Assembly (NCBI GenBank): GCA_963715575.1
Contig: OY970250.1
Coordinates: forward strand, 868,001 to 932,000
Direction of reading: 5' to 3'
Origin: AC-32 sp963715575
GTDB lineage: Bacteria > Actinomycetota > Thermoleophilia > Gaiellales > Gaiellaceae
Length of the DNA: 64,000 nucleotides
A program made the position numbers and the translations under genes. Position 1 is the first letter of the stretch, and every line of letters begins with the position of its first letter. The notes under the pieces are model-generated. The model was not told where the DNA came from. It saw only the letters and a list, made by a program, of their open reading frames with translations, and ran no database searches. This document shows, in pieces, positions 41,548 to 51,406 of this stretch.

Positions 41548-42754
41548 GCGCCTCCAGCGCGGTGGGCGCCGCCACGCCGACTAGCTCCAGCAGGCGCCGC
41601 GCCCGCGCTAGATAGGTGTGCTCGTCAAGCGCCCGCTCTCGCGCCCGCCGCCCGAGCTCTTCGCGCGCGCCGGGATCGGCGAGCAGCTCGCGGTAAGCCT
41701 GCTCGGCCTCGTCCGCGTCGGAGACGACCAGTAGCTCACGTCCGGGCTCGAACCATCGCTCGATCCCGGCGACCGGGCTCGAGACGACGGCCGCGCCAGC
41801 CATTGCGAGCTCGAACGGCCGGGCGGTCGACGACGCCTCGACGGTCGCGTGCGAGCGCCGTGTGACGTTCAGAGCGATCCGGCTTGCCGAGATCGCGCGG
41901 TTGAAGGCGTTGAAGGGGATGTCACCGAGCAGTCGCGCGCCGCCGATGTCTCCGCGGAAGTCCCGCCCGCCCAGCGCGAAGTCGACGTGGGGCAGCCGCC
42001 GGCTCGGCTCGCCGATCAGCCGCTCCATCCACTCCCGGCGGAACTTGTCGCCGTAGCCGTAGAAGAAGACGTCCTGCTCCTTCTCGACCGGCAGCGGCGC
42101 GAACAGCTCCGGGTCGGCGCCCCAGAAGACCGCCTCCGCGCGGCGGGCGCCGAGCTCGAGCAGACGCCCGAGGCCGCCCTCCGAGTTCGAGACGACGAGG
42201 TCGTACTCGGACGGGTCAGCGCCGTGATAGATGTTGAAGCCGGTGTCCATGCCGCCGAACTCCGGCAGGCTCATCGGGACGTCGCCGTCGTAGTAGACGA
42301 CGGGCACGTCAAAGCGCTCACGCAGGGCGGTCGGAATACCGCGGAAGTGGCTCATCGGCACGGTGAAGACGATTACCGCGTCGACGTCCCGCTCGCGCTC
42401 GAGGATGCGCTCCAGGTGCCGCCGCCAGCGCGGCGTGACCCAGCGCCAGATCGCCTGCCGCACGAGCCGGTCGGCGTGCGTGTCCGGGGGCCGGTCCTCG
42501 TCGCGGCGAAGGTGCGTGTCGCGCTTGATCCGGGCGAGGCCGTCGCGGGCCGAGGCGAACAGCTCGCCCTCGCGATAGCACGGGTTCGGCTCGGTCCGCC
42601 ACCAAGGCGACTCCACGGGCCGCCCCCGATAGGGCGTCACGATCAGGTCGCAGCCCGCCTCGTAGAGCCCCTTCCAGAGCTGCCACCAGGCCGGCGTGCA
42701 GCCGTAGCGGAAGTCGAGGTCGACGGCGGACGCGACGGCGAGCATCTTCGGCAC
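41540..42754 (-). CDS. CgeB-type glycosyltransferase
   Basis: A 404-residue GT-B protein. The N-terminal half begins MLAVASAVDLDFRYGCTPAW and has VYYDGDVPMSLPEFGGMDTG and LVVSNSEGGLGRLLELG; the C-terminal half has SSTARPFELAMAGAAVVSSP, the donor-binding block of the Glyco_trans_1_2 group. It is related in plan to the 31.7 kb gene. It lies between the phosphoglycosyltransferase and the DPM1-like gene in one minus-strand operon, starting 1 nt inside the former's stop region. Confidence 0.82.
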   Translation of the reverse strand: MPKMLAVASAVDLDFRYGCTPAWWQLWKGLYEAGCDLIVTPYRGRPVESPWWRTEPNPCYREGELFASARDGLARIKRDTHLRRDEDRPPDTHADRLVRQAIWRWVTPRWRRHLERILERERDVDAVIVFTVPMSHFRGIPTALRERFDVPVVYYDGDVPMSLPEFGGMDTGFNIYHGADPSEYDLVVSNSEGGLGRLLELGARRAEAVFWGADPELFAPLPVEKEQDVFFYGYGDKFRREWMERLIGEPSRRLPHVDFALGGRDFRGDIGGARLLGDIPFNAFNRAISASRIALNVTRRSHATVEASSTARPFELAMAGAAVVSSPVAGIERWFEPGRELLVVSDADEAEQAYRELLADPGAREELGRRARERALDEHTYLARARRLLELVGVAAPTALEARG

Positions 42755-44283
42755 TAGTACGCGCCCCTTCCCTCGATCACGGCCGGGATCGTCTTCAGCA
42801 GGACCGAGATGTCAAGCCAGAGCGACCAGTTCTCCAGGTAGTAGAAGTCGAGCCGCACGAGGTCGTCGAAGCCGAGGTTGGAGCGGCCGGAGATCTGCCA
42901 GAGGCCGGTCACGCCCGGCAGGACGAGGTAGCGCTTGCGGTGCCAGGCCTCGAGGCGCTCGTAGTCACGCAGCGGCAGGGGGCGCGGCCCAACGAGGCTC
43001 ATCTCGCCGCGCAGGACGTTCCAGAGCTGCGGGACCTCGTCGAGCGAGAACCGCCGCAGGAAGGCCCCGACGCTCGTCACGCGCGGGTCCTCGCGGATCT
43101 TGAAGAGCGGGCCGTCCGCCTCGTTCGAGGCCTCCAGCTCGGCCTGCTGCACCGCCGCGTCGGCGCGCATGGTGCGGAACTTCACCATCCCGAACTCCTG
43201 CTCGCCGAGGCCGACGCGCCGGTCGCGGTAGAGCACCGGGCCGGGCGAGCTGAGCTTCACGGCGGCGGCGATCGCGAGCCAGATCGGCAGGCCGGCGAGC
43301 AGCACCAGCCCGGAGACGACCAGGTCGAACCCGCGCTTCACGACCCAGTCCATCCCGATGAAGGCGGGCGGCCGCAGCTCGAACAGCGGGATCCCCTGGC
43401 CGGGCACGAACTCGGCGCGCGAGGTCAGCAGCTCGGTGGCCTTCGGCGCGATCCGCACCTCGACGCCGCGGCGGTGGGCGTGGTCGACGATCTCCAGCAG
43501 CTCGCGCTCGCCGAAGTCGGAGTCGGTCACGATCAGCTCGTCCACCCGTTCGCTGTCGAGCACCGCAGGCAGGTTGGCCACATCCCCGAGCACTGGCAGG
43601 CCGACCCCCTCGGGCGACGGCGCGACGGCGCCGACGAACTCGTAGTCGATCCCGCTGCGGCCCGAGCCGAGCGCGGCGCGCAGGCGGGCGACGTTCTCGC
43701 CCGAGCCTGCCAGCAGCGCGTGGCGGCGCGCGCCCAGCGTGCGCAGCACCTCACCGGTGACGAGCTCGTAGCTTGCCCGCAGCGCAGCGATCGTGACCGC
43801 GCAGAAGACGACCGCGGTCGGCGCGAGGCCGTAGGTCGAGAACTGGTGCCCGGTGCCGATCGCGAACGCGAGCGTGATCAGCGCGACCAGGATCAGCGAC
43901 GACAGCACGCGCCCGAAGCCCGGCCGGCGCTCGCGCTCCTCATACAGATGCGCCTGCGAGAAGACGAGCACGGTGACGAGCGTCAGGAAGGGCAGCCAGT
44001 CGGTCTCGATCCGCCAAAGCACCCCCCAGAGCACCGGCTCGCGCCCGTAGTAGAGCTCTCGTGCGACGAGCGCCGCGTAGAGGCCGAGCACGAGCCCGCC
44101 GAGGTCGAGGAAGACGAGCGCGGTGATGCTGGTGAGGCGGCGGGCCGCAACGAGCAGCTGCGCCCGCCTGAGCAGATACGGCGCGCCGGCCCGGATGTCG
44201 CTGACGATCCGGACCGGCGCGTCGTCCTCTGCAACGGGGGCGGGGATTCGACCCCGCCCCGGCTGCGATGTCGGTGTCGCCAC
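42754..44283 (-). CDS. Polyprenyl-phosphate sugar-1-phosphate transferase, WcaJ type
   Basis: A 509-residue polyisoprenyl-phosphate hexose-1-phosphate transferase that starts glycan repeat synthesis. Four or so transmembrane helices (about 45-165) precede a CoA-binding-like Rossmann domain (ALLAGSGENVARLRAAL) and a C-terminal catalytic domain: after a membrane helix, SSPGPVLYRDRRVG, FGMVKFRTM, SLDEVPQLWNVLRGEMSLVG and the closing GLWQISGRS. The GTG start is 5 nt after the glycosidase stop. This is the larger of two initiating transferases in the window, so at least two glycans are started here. Confidence 0.92.
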   Translation of the reverse strand: MATPTSQPGRGRIPAPVAEDDAPVRIVSDIRAGAPYLLRRAQLLVAARRLTSITALVFLDLGGLVLGLYAALVARELYYGREPVLWGVLWRIETDWLPFLTLVTVLVFSQAHLYEERERRPGFGRVLSSLILVALITLAFAIGTGHQFSTYGLAPTAVVFCAVTIAALRASYELVTGEVLRTLGARRHALLAGSGENVARLRAALGSGRSGIDYEFVGAVAPSPEGVGLPVLGDVANLPAVLDSERVDELIVTDSDFGERELLEIVDHAHRRGVEVRIAPKATELLTSRAEFVPGQGIPLFELRPPAFIGMDWVVKRGFDLVVSGLVLLAGLPIWLAIAAAVKLSSPGPVLYRDRRVGLGEQEFGMVKFRTMRADAAVQQAELEASNEADGPLFKIREDPRVTSVGAFLRRFSLDEVPQLWNVLRGEMSLVGPRPLPLRDYERLEAWHRKRYLVLPGVTGLWQISGRSNLGFDDLVRLDFYYLENWSLWLDISVLLKTIPAVIEGRGAY

Positions 44284-44288
44284 GCGTC

Positions 44289-45480
44289 CTAGTGTGGCAG
44301 GCGGCGGAACGCGTTGTAGGCGGGCTTCTTCTTCCCGCCGACGGTGAAGAAGCCGGACTGCCAGCCGCCCAGCCGGCCCTCGTCCTTGAGCAGGAACCAG
44401 AGCATCATCGTGACGCGCGGGTTCTTGCGGGCCATCTTGTAGGCCTGGGCGAGGTAGCGCGCCTGCTGCTTCCAGGTGACCCCGAACGCCTTGTCGGGCG
44501 GGCGGGTCTGGTAGCCGTACTCCGTGATCCAGAGCTTCTTGTTGCCGTAGTACTTCCCGAGCAGCTTCGTCAGCACGTTCAGGTTGGCGAGCGTGACGGT
44601 CTGCTTGCCCTTCGGCTTCGTCGTCGGCGTCTCGCGGCGGCTGCCGTAGTACGGATGGTGCGCGTAGACGTCGAAGCGGTTGCGCTTCAGGCCGTACTTG
44701 CGCAGGTCGGCGAGGAACGCCACCGGCGAGATCGACGGCCGACTGCTGCGGGCGGCGTTGTTGCCCCGCGGGTCGGTGGCCCCGCAGCCAACGACCTCCT
44801 TCGCGAGGTGGCTCGAGTGGATGCCGAGGTAGATCGCCGTGCAGATGCCGACGTAGTTGCGCGCCGCAATCGGGATGTAGCGCGGGACGTGGCGGACGCA
44901 GACGGTGCGCTTGCCGCGCTTCTTCGTCTTGATGCAGCGCCTGCCGACCTTCTGCCACTGCGGCTGCAGGAAGACCGGGCTGTTCGGCTCGTTCCACGCC
45001 AGCCACTTGCGCACCGGCGGCAGCTTCGTGCCGTCTTCGCGCTTGAACTTACCGCTGTAGCGCTTGGAGGCCGCGAGCGAGAAGTAGCGCAGCGACTTCA
45101 TCTTCGCGGGCACACGGTTGACGCCCTTCTTCTTGCCCTGCGCCCAGCGCGGGGTTCCGTAGATCGTGAACAGCACCTGGATCTTGTTCTTCGCCGCGTT
45201 CAGCACGGCCTGGTCGTAGGTGCCCCAGTCGTACGCCGGATCGGCCGGGTCGGCCGGCTTGTCCGGCTGCGTGCGCGCGATCAGGTTCCAGTCGAGGTTC
45301 AGGCGGATGACCTGCGCGCGCAGTTTGACGAGCGTCGGGAAGGTCGTGTCCGGCGCGATCAGCGGCTGGACCGGGTCGTAGATGCCCACCAGCATCCCCC
45401 GCGCGGCGGCGGCCTGTTGCGGCTGCACGTTGGCAGCAAGGGCGCAGAGGACGATCGTGATCAGGGCGATGCTGGCTTTC

Positions 45481-45491
<11 letters not shown>
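44289..45491 (-). CDS. Secreted (beta/alpha)8 glycoside hydrolase (GH39/GH5-like)
   Basis: A 400-residue protein with a signal peptide (RKASIALITIVLCALAANVQ, cleavage near AAAARG). The barrel shows VIRLNLDWNLI on an early strand, WLAWNEPNSP with acid/base Glu168, and LWITEYGYQT with nucleophile Glu324, the two glutamates of clan GH-A. It should cut a glycan outside the cell, perhaps trimming or releasing the polymer made here. The TTG start at 45491 has GGAAGGGAG about 5 nt upstream and lies within the UXS-like gene's 3' end. Confidence 0.8.
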
Positions 45492-46419
<928 letters not shown>

Positions 46420-46470
46420 CCAGTGGATGCTATCGGCCTCCCTGGCTGGCTCCGGCGTTTCGAGGCCTGT

Positions 46471-46487
46471 CTTACGAAGTCCTTACG
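46471..46487. promoter_or_regulatory. Direct repeat with 11-bp period upstream of tnaA-like gene
   Basis: CTTACG occurs at 46471-46476 and 46482-46487, one helical turn apart, in the 142-bp gap between divergent genes. An 11-bp direct repeat is the spacing used by PhoB/OmpR-type regulators. The repeat is short and may be chance. Confidence 0.25.
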
Positions 46488-46561
46488 CCTCAGTAGTGGG
46501 CCGCGTGCGGCGGCGGGAATCCCCGGATGTCCCACGGGTCTCGCGGCACGAGGATCAGGGC

Positions 46562-47977
46562 GTGACGACTCCTCCTCCCTGGAAGATCAAGGTGGTCGAG
46601 CCGGTCTCGCTGCGGCCGGCCGAGGAGCGCCGGCGGGCGCTCGAGGCCGCCGGCTACAACACCTTCCTGCTCAGCTCCGATGACGTCTACATCGACCTGC
46701 TGACCGACAGCGGCACCTCCGCGCTCTCACAGGAGCAGCGGGCGGCGATGGAGCTCGGCGACGAGGCCTACGCGGGCTCGCGCAGCTTCTACCGCCTCGA
46801 GCGGGCGGTCGGCGACGTCTACGGCTTCCGCCACACGATCCCGACCCACCAGGGCCGCGGCGCCGAGCACCTGCTCTCGAAGCTGCTCGTCCGGCCGGGC
46901 CTGCTCGTCCCCTCGAACCTCTACTTCACCACTTCGCGCGAGCACGTCGAGCTCGCGGGCGGCACCTGGGTCGACGTCTCGATCCCGGAGGCGGGCGACC
47001 CGGCCTCGACGCACCCGTTCAAGGGCAACGTCGACCTCGAGCAGCTGCGCCACGTGCTCGAGGCCGCCGCGCCGGAGCGGATCGCGTTCGTTCGCGTCGA
47101 GGCGTGCCTGAACATGGCCGGCGGCCAGCCGTTCTCGCTCGAGAACCTGACCGCAGTGCGCGAGCTGACGCGCCGGCACGGCGTGCCGCTGATCCTGGAC
47201 GCGACCCGAATCTCGGAGAACGCGCTCTTCGTCCGCGACCGCGAGCCCGGCTGGGCGTCCACGCCGTTCGCCGAGGTGATCGCCGCGATCGCCTCGCTCG
47301 CCGACGGCGCGGTCTTCTCCTCCAAGAAGGACCACTTCGTCCCGATCGGCGGCCTCCTGGCACTGAACGACGACGAGCTCGCCGCACGGGCGCGCGAGGA
47401 GGTCGTGATCTACGAGGGCTTCCCGCACTACGGCGGCATCGCCGGTCACGACATGGAGGCGCTCGCTCAGGGAATCCGCGAGTCCGCCGACGAGGCGATC
47501 GTCCGCCACTACGTCTCGCAGAGCGCCTTCCTCGGCGGCCTGCTGCTCGAGCGCGGGATCCCGCTCGTCGTGCCGATCGGCGCGCATGCGGTCTTCCTCG
47601 ACGCGAAGCGGTTCCTGCCGCACCTGCCCCAGGCGGAGTTCCCTGCGCAGGCGCTCGCGGCCGCGCTCTACCTCGCGGGCGGCGTGCGCTCGATGGAGCG
47701 CGGCATCGTCTCGGGCCAGCACGGCCAGGAGCCCTACGACGGGCTCGAGCTCGTCCGCCTGACGATCCCGCGGCGGGTCTACACCCAGGAGCACCTGCTC
47801 TACGTCGCCGACGTGGTCACCGACGTCTTCGAGCGTCGCGCTTCGGTGCCGGGCCTGCGGATGACCTACGAGCCCGAGCACCTGCGGTTCTTCCAGGCGC
47901 GGTTCGAGGCGGTCGGTGCCTTCCTCGAGGGCGCCGAAACGCGGCCGGGAACGATCGCCGGGCACGAGCGGCCGTGA
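46562..47977 (+). CDS. tnaA: Tryptophanase / tyrosine phenol-lyase family beta-eliminating lyase
   Basis: A 471-residue PLP lyase of the family that splits tryptophan to indole, or tyrosine to phenol, plus pyruvate and ammonia. Landmarks are KVVEPVSL at the start, LLTDSGTSALS, GDEAYAGSRSFYRLE, IPTHQGRGAEHLL, the PLP site SSKKDHFVPIGG (Lys256), EGFPHYGGIAGHDMEAL, and RLTIPRRVYTQEHL. These follow E. coli TnaA over nearly the full length. I cannot separate tryptophan from tyrosine specificity by eye. GTG 46562 was chosen for position; upstream ORF sequence covers the divergent promoter. It overlaps the flavin-reductase-like gene (GTGA). Confidence 0.87.
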   Translation: MTTPPPWKIKVVEPVSLRPAEERRRALEAAGYNTFLLSSDDVYIDLLTDSGTSALSQEQRAAMELGDEAYAGSRSFYRLERAVGDVYGFRHTIPTHQGRGAEHLLSKLLVRPGLLVPSNLYFTTSREHVELAGGTWVDVSIPEAGDPASTHPFKGNVDLEQLRHVLEAAAPERIAFVRVEACLNMAGGQPFSLENLTAVRELTRRHGVPLILDATRISENALFVRDREPGWASTPFAEVIAAIASLADGAVFSSKKDHFVPIGGLLALNDDELAARAREEVVIYEGFPHYGGIAGHDMEALAQGIRESADEAIVRHYVSQSAFLGGLLLERGIPLVVPIGAHAVFLDAKRFLPHLPQAEFPAQALAAALYLAGGVRSMERGIVSGQHGQEPYDGLELVRLTIPRRVYTQEHLLYVADVVTDVFERRASVPGLRMTYEPEHLRFFQARFEAVGAFLEGAETRPGTIAGHERP

Positions 47978-48582
47978 TCACCACCGCGGCAGACACCGAG
48001 CTCGTCGACCTGTCGACGGCGACGCCGATCTGGGAGCGGTTCTTCACCGTCGCGCCGCTCGTGCTCGTCGGGACGAAGGAAGGCGACGGCTACGACCTGG
48101 CCCCGAAGCACCTGGCGTTGCCGCTCGGCTGGGAGAACTACTTCGCGTTCGTCTGCACCCCACGTCACGCGACGTTCCGAAACCTCATGCTCCACCCGGA
48201 GTTCACGGTCAGTTTCCCCGGCGCCGACCGAATTCTCGACGCCAGCTTGTCGGCGGGCGGGCGGCAGGAGAACCGGTCGAAGCCGACGCTCGCGGCGCTG
48301 CCCACGTTCCCGGCAAGGACCGTCGACGGCGTCCTCGTCGGCGGCTGCGCGCTCTACCTCGAGTGCGTGCTCGACCGGTTGGTCGACGGCTTCGGCGAGA
48401 ACAGCCTTGTCGTCGGGCGGATCGTCGCTGCCAGCGCGCTGCGATCGGCGCTGCGCGGTGCGGACGTGGACGACGCCGACCTGCTGCACGCGCTGCGCCC
48501 GCTCGTGTACCTCGCGCCGGGACGCTTCGGCGTGGTCGAGACGACTCACGCCTTCCCACTCCCGCCCGACTTCAGCAGGTAG
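47974..48582 (+). CDS. Flavin-reductase-like FMN-binding protein
   Basis: A 202-residue split-barrel protein of the flavin reductase/DIM6-NTAB type. WERFFTVAPLVLVGTKEGDG is the first strand pair, NYFAFVCTPRHATFRNLMLHP the flavin-binding block, and ARTVDGVLVGGCALYLEC the later barrel. Relatives pass NAD(P)H electrons to free FMN, often for an aromatic monooxygenase; none is encoded nearby. Coupling to the lyase by GTGA suggests a role in handling its aromatic product. An F420 or FAD user is also possible. Confidence 0.72.
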   Translation: MITTAADTELVDLSTATPIWERFFTVAPLVLVGTKEGDGYDLAPKHLALPLGWENYFAFVCTPRHATFRNLMLHPEFTVSFPGADRILDASLSAGGRQENRSKPTLAALPTFPARTVDGVLVGGCALYLECVLDRLVDGFGENSLVVGRIVAASALRSALRGADVDDADLLHALRPLVYLAPGRFGVVETTHAFPLPPDFSR

Positions 48583-48585
48583 ACG

Positions 48586-49740
48586 ATGGACGAGGCGCTC
48601 GCGCGGCGGCTGCTCACCTGGCTGGGCGCGCGCGAGCCCGAGCCCGCCGCGCTGCTCGAACAGCTGGTCGCGGCCGAGTCTCCGTCGACCGACCCTGCCG
48701 CGCAACGCGCGCCGTTCACGATCCTGGCCGACGAGCTTGTCGAGCTCGACTACGACGTCCGTCGCGTGCCGGGCTTCGGCGTGGGCAACCACCTCTACGC
48801 GCGCCCTCGCGCTCGTTGCCGGCACCGCCGGTTCCAGCTCGTGCTCGGGCACATGGACACGGTCTGGCCGCTTGGCACGCTGGCCGAGATGCCCGTGCGC
48901 AGGGCCGGCGAGGATCTCTTCGGCCCTGGCACGCACGACATGAAGGCAGGCCTCGTCCAGCTGGTCTTCGCGCTGCGCGCCTTGCATGCGCTCGGGCTCA
49001 CACCGGCCCTGACGCCGGTCGTGCTCGTCAACACGGACGAGGAGCTCGGCAGCCTCGACTCCGAGCGCGTGATCAAGGCGTTGGCGCGAGGTGCCGAGCG
49101 CGCCTTCGTGCTCGAGTGCGGCGAAGGCGATCGAGGCCGACTGAAGATCGCCCGCAAGGGTGTCGGCCGCTTCGAGCTCACGGTTCGCGGGCGGGCCTCG
49201 CACGCGGGCACGAGCTTCGAGCGCGGCGCGAGCGCGATCCTCGAGCTGTCGCACCAGGTGCAGCGCCTGTTCGCGCTCAACGACCCCGAGCGCGGGATCA
49301 CGGTGAACGTCGGCACGGTCGACGGAGGGCTGCGGACGAACGTCGTCGCGCCGGCGGCTTCCGCGAGCATCGGCGTGCGCGTCCCCGACGCCGCAACGGC
49401 GGCGGAGGTCGAGCGTGCGATCCGCGGGCTACGGCCCGTGCTGGAGGAATGCTCGCTCGAGGTGAGCGGCGGGATCGGCCGCCCGCCGATGGAGCCGACG
49501 CCGCGGAACCGGCGGCTGCTCGCGACCGCCGAGCGCCTTGGGCACGAGCTCGGGATCACGCTCGAGGACGCCGGCCTGGTGGGCGGCGGCTCGGATGCGA
49601 ACACGACGAGCCTCTACACCGCCACGCTCGACGGTCTCGGCCCAGTCGGCGACGGCGGCCATGCGCGGGACGAGCACGTCCATCTGCCGAGCATCGTCGA
49701 GCGCGCCGCCCTGCTCGCGCTCCTGCTGCTCGAGCCCTAG
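48586..49740 (+). CDS. M20-family zinc peptidase / glutamate carboxypeptidase-like
   Basis: A 384-residue dinuclear zinc hydrolase. GHMDTVWP holds the first His and Asp ligand, GPGTHDMKAG the bridging Asp, NTDEELGS the catalytic Glu-Glu, and GRASHAGTSFERGASAILEL the dimer-domain His region; DEHVHLPS closes the metal site. Members cleave N-acyl or peptide bonds, for example carboxypeptidase G2. It follows the flavin-reductase-like gene by 3 nt, so lyase, flavin protein and deacylase form a catabolic unit that could free an aromatic amino acid from a conjugate and then break it down. Confidence 0.85.
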   Translation: MDEALARRLLTWLGAREPEPAALLEQLVAAESPSTDPAAQRAPFTILADELVELDYDVRRVPGFGVGNHLYARPRARCRHRRFQLVLGHMDTVWPLGTLAEMPVRRAGEDLFGPGTHDMKAGLVQLVFALRALHALGLTPALTPVVLVNTDEELGSLDSERVIKALARGAERAFVLECGEGDRGRLKIARKGVGRFELTVRGRASHAGTSFERGASAILELSHQVQRLFALNDPERGITVNVGTVDGGLRTNVVAPAASASIGVRVPDAATAAEVERAIRGLRPVLEECSLEVSGGIGRPPMEPTPRNRRLLATAERLGHELGITLEDAGLVGGGSDANTTSLYTATLDGLGPVGDGGHARDEHVHLPSIVERAALLALLLLEP

Positions 49741-49742
49741 TA

Positions 49743-50193
49743 CTAGTTCCTGCGGGAATGCCGCGATGGGAACCCGGCCAGCGCGCCGGCGAGATCGAGC
49801 GTCGAGAGCACGCCGAGCGGCCGCCGGGAATGCCCTTCGACCACGACCACGTGCGAGATCTCCCGTTCGACCATCAGCCGGGAGACCTTGCCCAGGTCGT
49901 CGCTGGAGGCGACCGAAAGGACCGGCGTAGCCGCGATCTCTCTCGCGGTTACCTCGTCGAGCGATCCGTGTTCGCTCGCGCGCAGCAGGTCCACGTCGGA
50001 GATGACGCCCCCAGCGGTCGTCCTCGTGGTCGCGGTGCTCGGTGACGAAGACGGCGTGCACGCGGTAGGTCGACATCAGGCGGGCGACCGACCTGATCGG
50101 CTCCTCCGGCCGGCAGGTGATCAGGCCGGCGTGCATGGCGTCGACGACGCGCAGCGTCGCCAGCGCGGGATTCGGGTGGGAGGTGTGGAGCAT
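49743..50193 (-). pseudogene. CBS-domain protein broken by a one-base insertion
   Basis: Two frames together encode a normal tandem CBS protein of about 150 residues. The first CBS domain (HAGLITCRPEEPIRSVARLM, then AVFVTEHRD) runs from the ATG at 50193; the second (TPVLSVASSDDLGKVSRLM, then RRPLGVLSTLDLAG) lies in another frame ending at 49743. The break is at a run of five C on the plus strand (50008-50012): with four, DRWG would continue as VISDVDLLR. A good SD precedes the ATG. It is either a sequencing or assembly error in a homopolymer, a recent pseudogene, or a slippery site. Confidence 0.8.
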
Positions 50194-50212
50194 GGGAGCT
50201 CTCCTTTCTGTC

Positions 50213-51406
50213 TCAGCGGACGACGCCGAGCTCGGCGCCGACCCGCACGAAGGCCTCGAGCGCGCGGTCGAGCTGCTGCTCGTCGAGCGCGGCCGACATC
50301 TGCACGCGCACCCGCGCCGTCCCGTCCGGGACGACCGGGAAGCCGAAGCCGGTCACGAACACGCCCTCCTCGAGCAGCCGCTCGCTGAAGCGGATTGCGA
50401 AGTCGGTCTCGCCGACGATGATCGGGATGATCGCGGCCTCGCCATCGAGCGGCCGGAAGCCGGCCTCGCGCAGCTGCAAGCGAAAGCGCGCCGAGAGCGC
50501 CCGCAGCCGCTCGACCAGCTCCGGCTCGCGCCGCAGGGTTCGCACGGCTTCGAGCGCGCTGCAGGCGACCGTCGGCGGGAGGGCGTTCGAGAACAGCTGC
50601 GGCCGTGATCGTTGCGCCAGCAGGTCGCAGACCTCCTGCCGGGCGGCGACGAAGCCGCCGGCCGCGCCGCCGAGCGCCTTGCCGAGCGTGCTCGTGATCA
50701 CGTCGATCTCCCGGAGCAGGCCGAAGTGCTCGGCCACGCCGCGCCCGGTCGCGCCCATCACGCCGGTGCCGTGCGAGTCGTCCAGGACCACCACCGCGTC
50801 GTGCTCGCGGGCGAGCTCGACGATCTCGGGCAGCCGCGCCAGATCGCCTTCCATGCTGAAGACCCCGTCCGTCACGATCAGCTTGCGCGCCTCCCGCGGC
50901 GCCGTTTCGAGGCCGGTCCGCAGCTCGTCCAGCGAGGAGTGCGCGTAGATCACCTTCCGCGCGGGCTTCGAGAGCCGGATCGCGTCGACGATGCTCGCGT
51001 GGTTGAGCGCGTCCGAGAAGATCACGGTGCGCTCGTCGGTAAGGGTCGGGATCACTGCTTCGTTCGCGTTCCAGCAGGAGACGTAGGTGAGCGCCGCCTC
51101 CGTGCCGACGAGCTCGGCCAGCTCGCGCTCGAGCTCGAGGTGCGGCTCGAAGGTGCCGCAGATGAAGCGCACCGACGCCGTGCCCGCGCCGTAGCGGCGC
51201 AGGCCCTCGATCCCGGCCTCGACCACCTCGGGACGGGCGGCGAGGCCGAGGTAGTTGTTCGACGACAGCACCAGCACCTCGCCGCGCCCGGCCATCTCGA
51301 CGACCGGCCCCTGGGGCGAGCGCAGCTCGTTGAAGTGCTTCAGCGTCCCCGCCTCGCGCAGTCCGTCGAGCTCGGCGCCGAGCTCCCGCTCCAGCACGGC
51401 GCTCAC
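50213..51406 (-). CDS. kbl: 2-amino-3-ketobutyrate CoA ligase (glycine C-acetyltransferase)
   Basis: A 397-residue alpha-oxoamine synthase. NNYLGLAARPEVVEAGIEGL, GTASVRFICGTFEPHLELE, VLDDSHGTGVMGATGRGV and the PLP site STLGKALGGAAGG are all standard. It splits 2-amino-3-oxobutyrate with CoA into glycine and acetyl-CoA. GTG 51406 overlaps the tdh stop (GTGA), so the unstable ketoacid passes directly from Tdh to Kbl. FICGTFEPH favours Kbl over the related 8-amino-7-oxononanoate synthase. Confidence 0.93.
   Translation of the reverse strand: MSAVLERELGAELDGLREAGTLKHFNELRSPQGPVVEMAGRGEVLVLSSNNYLGLAARPEVVEAGIEGLRRYGAGTASVRFICGTFEPHLELERELAELVGTEAALTYVSCWNANEAVIPTLTDERTVIFSDALNHASIVDAIRLSKPARKVIYAHSSLDELRTGLETAPREARKLIVTDGVFSMEGDLARLPEIVELAREHDAVVVLDDSHGTGVMGATGRGVAEHFGLLREIDVITSTLGKALGGAAGGFVAARQEVCDLLAQRSRPQLFSNALPPTVACSALEAVRTLRREPELVERLRALSARFRLQLREAGFRPLDGEAAIIPIIVGETDFAIRFSERLLEEGVFVTGFGFPVVPDGTARVRVQMSAALDEQQLDRALEAFVRVGAELGVVR

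Noticed and set aside
44237..44260. Inverted repeat around TCGAAT that resembles a tRNA T-arm on the minus strand
   Set aside because: It has a 9-bp stem with a 6-nt loop instead of 5 bp and 7 nt, no other tRNA arms lie nearby, and it is inside codons of the WcaJ-type gene. No integration signs either.
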